A stretch of DNA of 6,772 bases, from contig CAKOFP010000036.1 in assembly GCA_933226995.1 (NCBI GenBank), positions 1 through 6,772 of the forward strand, in the 5' to 3' direction. Below the pieces are notes generated by a model. That model was not told the DNA's origin, made no database searches, and saw nothing but the letters and a program-made list of their open reading frames with translations. Position numbers and translations under genes: made by a program. Positions 5,475 to 6,772 of the stretch are shown here, one piece after another; the first letter of the stretch is position 1; the number at the start of each line of letters is the position of its first letter. This DNA comes from Candidatus Nitrosopolaris rasttigaisensis. GTDB taxonomy: Archaea; Thermoproteota; Nitrososphaeria; Nitrososphaerales; Nitrososphaeraceae.

Positions 5475-6772
5475 CTACATGAATCGAAATATAATGATTT
5501 TCCACTATTCCGTTAATTACTTTGAGTATCCCAAAGTTCACAACTTTATTATCACTGCTGTGCCATTCAAAAATTCGCAGAGCCGTAGGCATAGTAGTGG
5601 CATTGGAACTAGCGGAAGAAGAAGAACCTCCTTGACTAGGCGACGAAAATTCTTGCAGAAATTTTGTGATGGCTGATTTTACTAAATCGATCTGTGAATC
5701 TGCTAGATAGGTGACATCCGCGTCTCTAAAGCTGAGCGGCGCGGAAACAGCAGTTGGCTTTACAACAGTTAGACCTGCAGAGACAAATATTTTCTCTAAC
5801 CCTAGTATTCTTTCTGCTCTGTGGAGAACTAGAGTTTGATTTGCTAGTTGCTGTTGTTTGGTTGTGGCGCTGGCGTTAGAGGGCGCTGCAGGCGATGTTC
5901 CGTTTGCGGCAGTGGTCGTACCGCCAGATGTTTGATTTACAGGACCAAGTCCCGCAGCCTTTAGAAGATAATTTTCAAAAGCCTGTTGGGGCGTATCACC
6001 CAAACCAACGTAAACGTTTCCAGTTACAGAAGCTCCTACTACAGCAATTGTCCCCAACTGAATTACACCTCCCCCAGAAGTACTAGCCGTGTACACAGGA
6101 ATAAAGTAAACTTCTTGGCTTCCTATTCTGTAAAGTAAGCTGTCACCAACTCGTGTGTTGCGTAACAAGCTCTTCTCTTTCGCATAGGCAGGATCCTTTT
6201 CCAAAGCATCTCTTGCTGCACCGGGGCCGAGCAGTTTTGTAGCCGAGTCAAGAGGAACTGAATAAAAAATCATCTTACCAAAATTTTGCAGGTTATTTTG
6301 AACCACCATGTATCCTACGAGGTTATTAGAAGGAGAATTACTTAGTTGCATAGATTGCATTCCCACGAATTGTGGTTTATCAAAGCCAGGAGGTTTAGTA
6401 ATTATGTAATTTGTTGAAACCTGGTCAGGAGATTTATAGAACTGTTGGGCTTCAATGAATGTCTTGGGATCAGTGACATGGTATTGATTAAACCTGTTAA
6501 CTTTCCACAAAAACATCTCCGCTGGATATACAAGTTGCTTGCTTAGCCATTCCGGGGTTTTAGTCAATACGGCACCGTCGCCGCCATTAATGCCCGCATA
6601 TTGTTCAAAGAAAATTTGCGAGAACGGATCGTTGTTACCACTAGTAGGGTTCCTTATTATTTTGACAGAGCCGTTATACGCATCTATTAACGCAAATCCA
6701 ACCAACCTCAACATATCACCGGAGCTCCAAGGAACGTGACTAGTATCTAGAAAAACGATAAGAGGCATCAAC
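5470..6772 (-). CDS. UPF0182 family membrane protein, C-terminal part (5' end cut by window)
   Basis: The frame is open to the window edge, so the 433 visible residues are only the C-terminal part; full UPF0182 proteins are commonly around 900 residues with N-terminal membrane helices followed by a large extracytoplasmic region. Recognisable pieces are the FALIDAYNGSVKI region (26-38), YPAEMFLWKVNRFNQYHVTDPKTF (82-105), the block LLGPGAARDALEKDPAYAKEKSLL (180-203), GDSLLYRIGSQEVYFIPVY (209-227), and GLGDTPQQAFENYL (256-269). No membrane helix is seen in this part, as expected for the outer domain. Two linkers rich in Ser, Thr, Ala and Gly (about 278-312 and 376-393) hold five N-x-S/T sequons (N279, N290, N299, N311, N390), consistent with surface N-glycosylation. 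The biochemical function of the family is unknown. After the conserved region comes a C-terminal tail of about 100 residues, ending IHVG, that I do not recognise. The apparent Met at the edge is not the real start. Confidence 0.85.
   Translation of the reverse strand, partial: LMPLIVFLDTSHVPWSSGDMLRLVGFALIDAYNGSVKIIRNPTSGNNDPFSQIFFEQYAGINGGDGAVLTKTPEWLSKQLVYPAEMFLWKVNRFNQYHVTDPKTFIEAQQFYKSPDQVSTNYIITKPPGFDKPQFVGMQSMQLSNSPSNNLVGYMVVQNNLQNFGKMIFYSVPLDSATKLLGPGAARDALEKDPAYAKEKSLLRNTRVGDSLLYRIGSQEVYFIPVYTASTSGGGVIQLGTIAVVGASVTGNVYVGLGDTPQQAFENYLLKAAGLGPVNQTSGGTTTAANGTSPAAPSNASATTKQQQLANQTLVLHRAERILGLEKIFVSAGLTVVKPTAVSAPLSFRDADVTYLADSQIDLVKSAITKFLQEFSSPSQGGSSSSASSNATTMPTALRIFEWHSSDNKVVNFGILKVINGIVENHYISIHVG

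Noticed and set aside
5335..5676. + strand open frame of 113 codons across the UPF0182-amidotransferase junction
   Set aside because: It overlaps two conserved - strand genes and the gap between them, and its product has no recognisable fold or motif.

Overview
The window looks like part of a chromosome from an ammonia-oxidising archaeon of the Nitrososphaeria (Thaumarchaeota), perhaps close to Nitrososphaera or Nitrosocosmicus. This is inferred from four things: the archaeal-type gene set (AMMECR1, a ThiI-type THUMP protein, a stand-alone GMP-synthase-like glutamine amidotransferase, UPF0182); the AT-rich upstream boxes with almost no Shine-Dalgarno sequences; the TTG and GTG starts; and the Ser-, Gln- and Asn-rich low-complexity inserts inside otherwise conserved proteins. 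No rRNA, tRNA, mobile element or CRISPR array is visible, so the assignment rests on protein content alone.

Layout. Positions 1-215 hold no gene I can support, only a TATA-like box just before the first start. Two genes follow on the + strand: an AMMECR1-domain protein (216-875) and a GT-B glycosyltransferase of the MurG/UDP-glycosyltransferase type (1008-2216). They are separated by a short T-rich spacer that probably ends the first transcript. Four genes lie on the - strand and read towards them. In order of transcription they are the C-terminal part of a UPF0182 membrane protein cut by the window edge (6772-5470), a class I glutamine amidotransferase (5423-4653), a C39-peptidase-like/TPR protein (4531-3497) and a ThiI-like THUMP protein (3470-2166). 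The glycosyltransferase and the ThiI-like gene are convergent and overlap tail to tail by 51 bp, with a small hairpin at the overlap.

How the genes relate. The C39-TPR and ThiI-like genes are 26 bp apart, and the only clear Shine-Dalgarno-like sequence in the window lies between them, so they are probably co-transcribed. The amidotransferase is separated from them by 121 bp that carries a (GATAAA) tandem repeat. The UPF0182 gene and the amidotransferase are 46 bp apart and may share a transcript. I see no single pathway joining all six genes.

The most notable point is the ThiI-like protein. Its overall ThiI architecture can be followed, but the SGGxDS ATP-pyrophosphatase loop reads HNTLSA, so it is probably not a tRNA 4-thiouridine synthase. 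Its neighbour has a C39 fold with an altered active-site surround. The pair may be a little-studied, non-catalytic or repurposed unit. This is a hypothesis, not a demonstrated new system.
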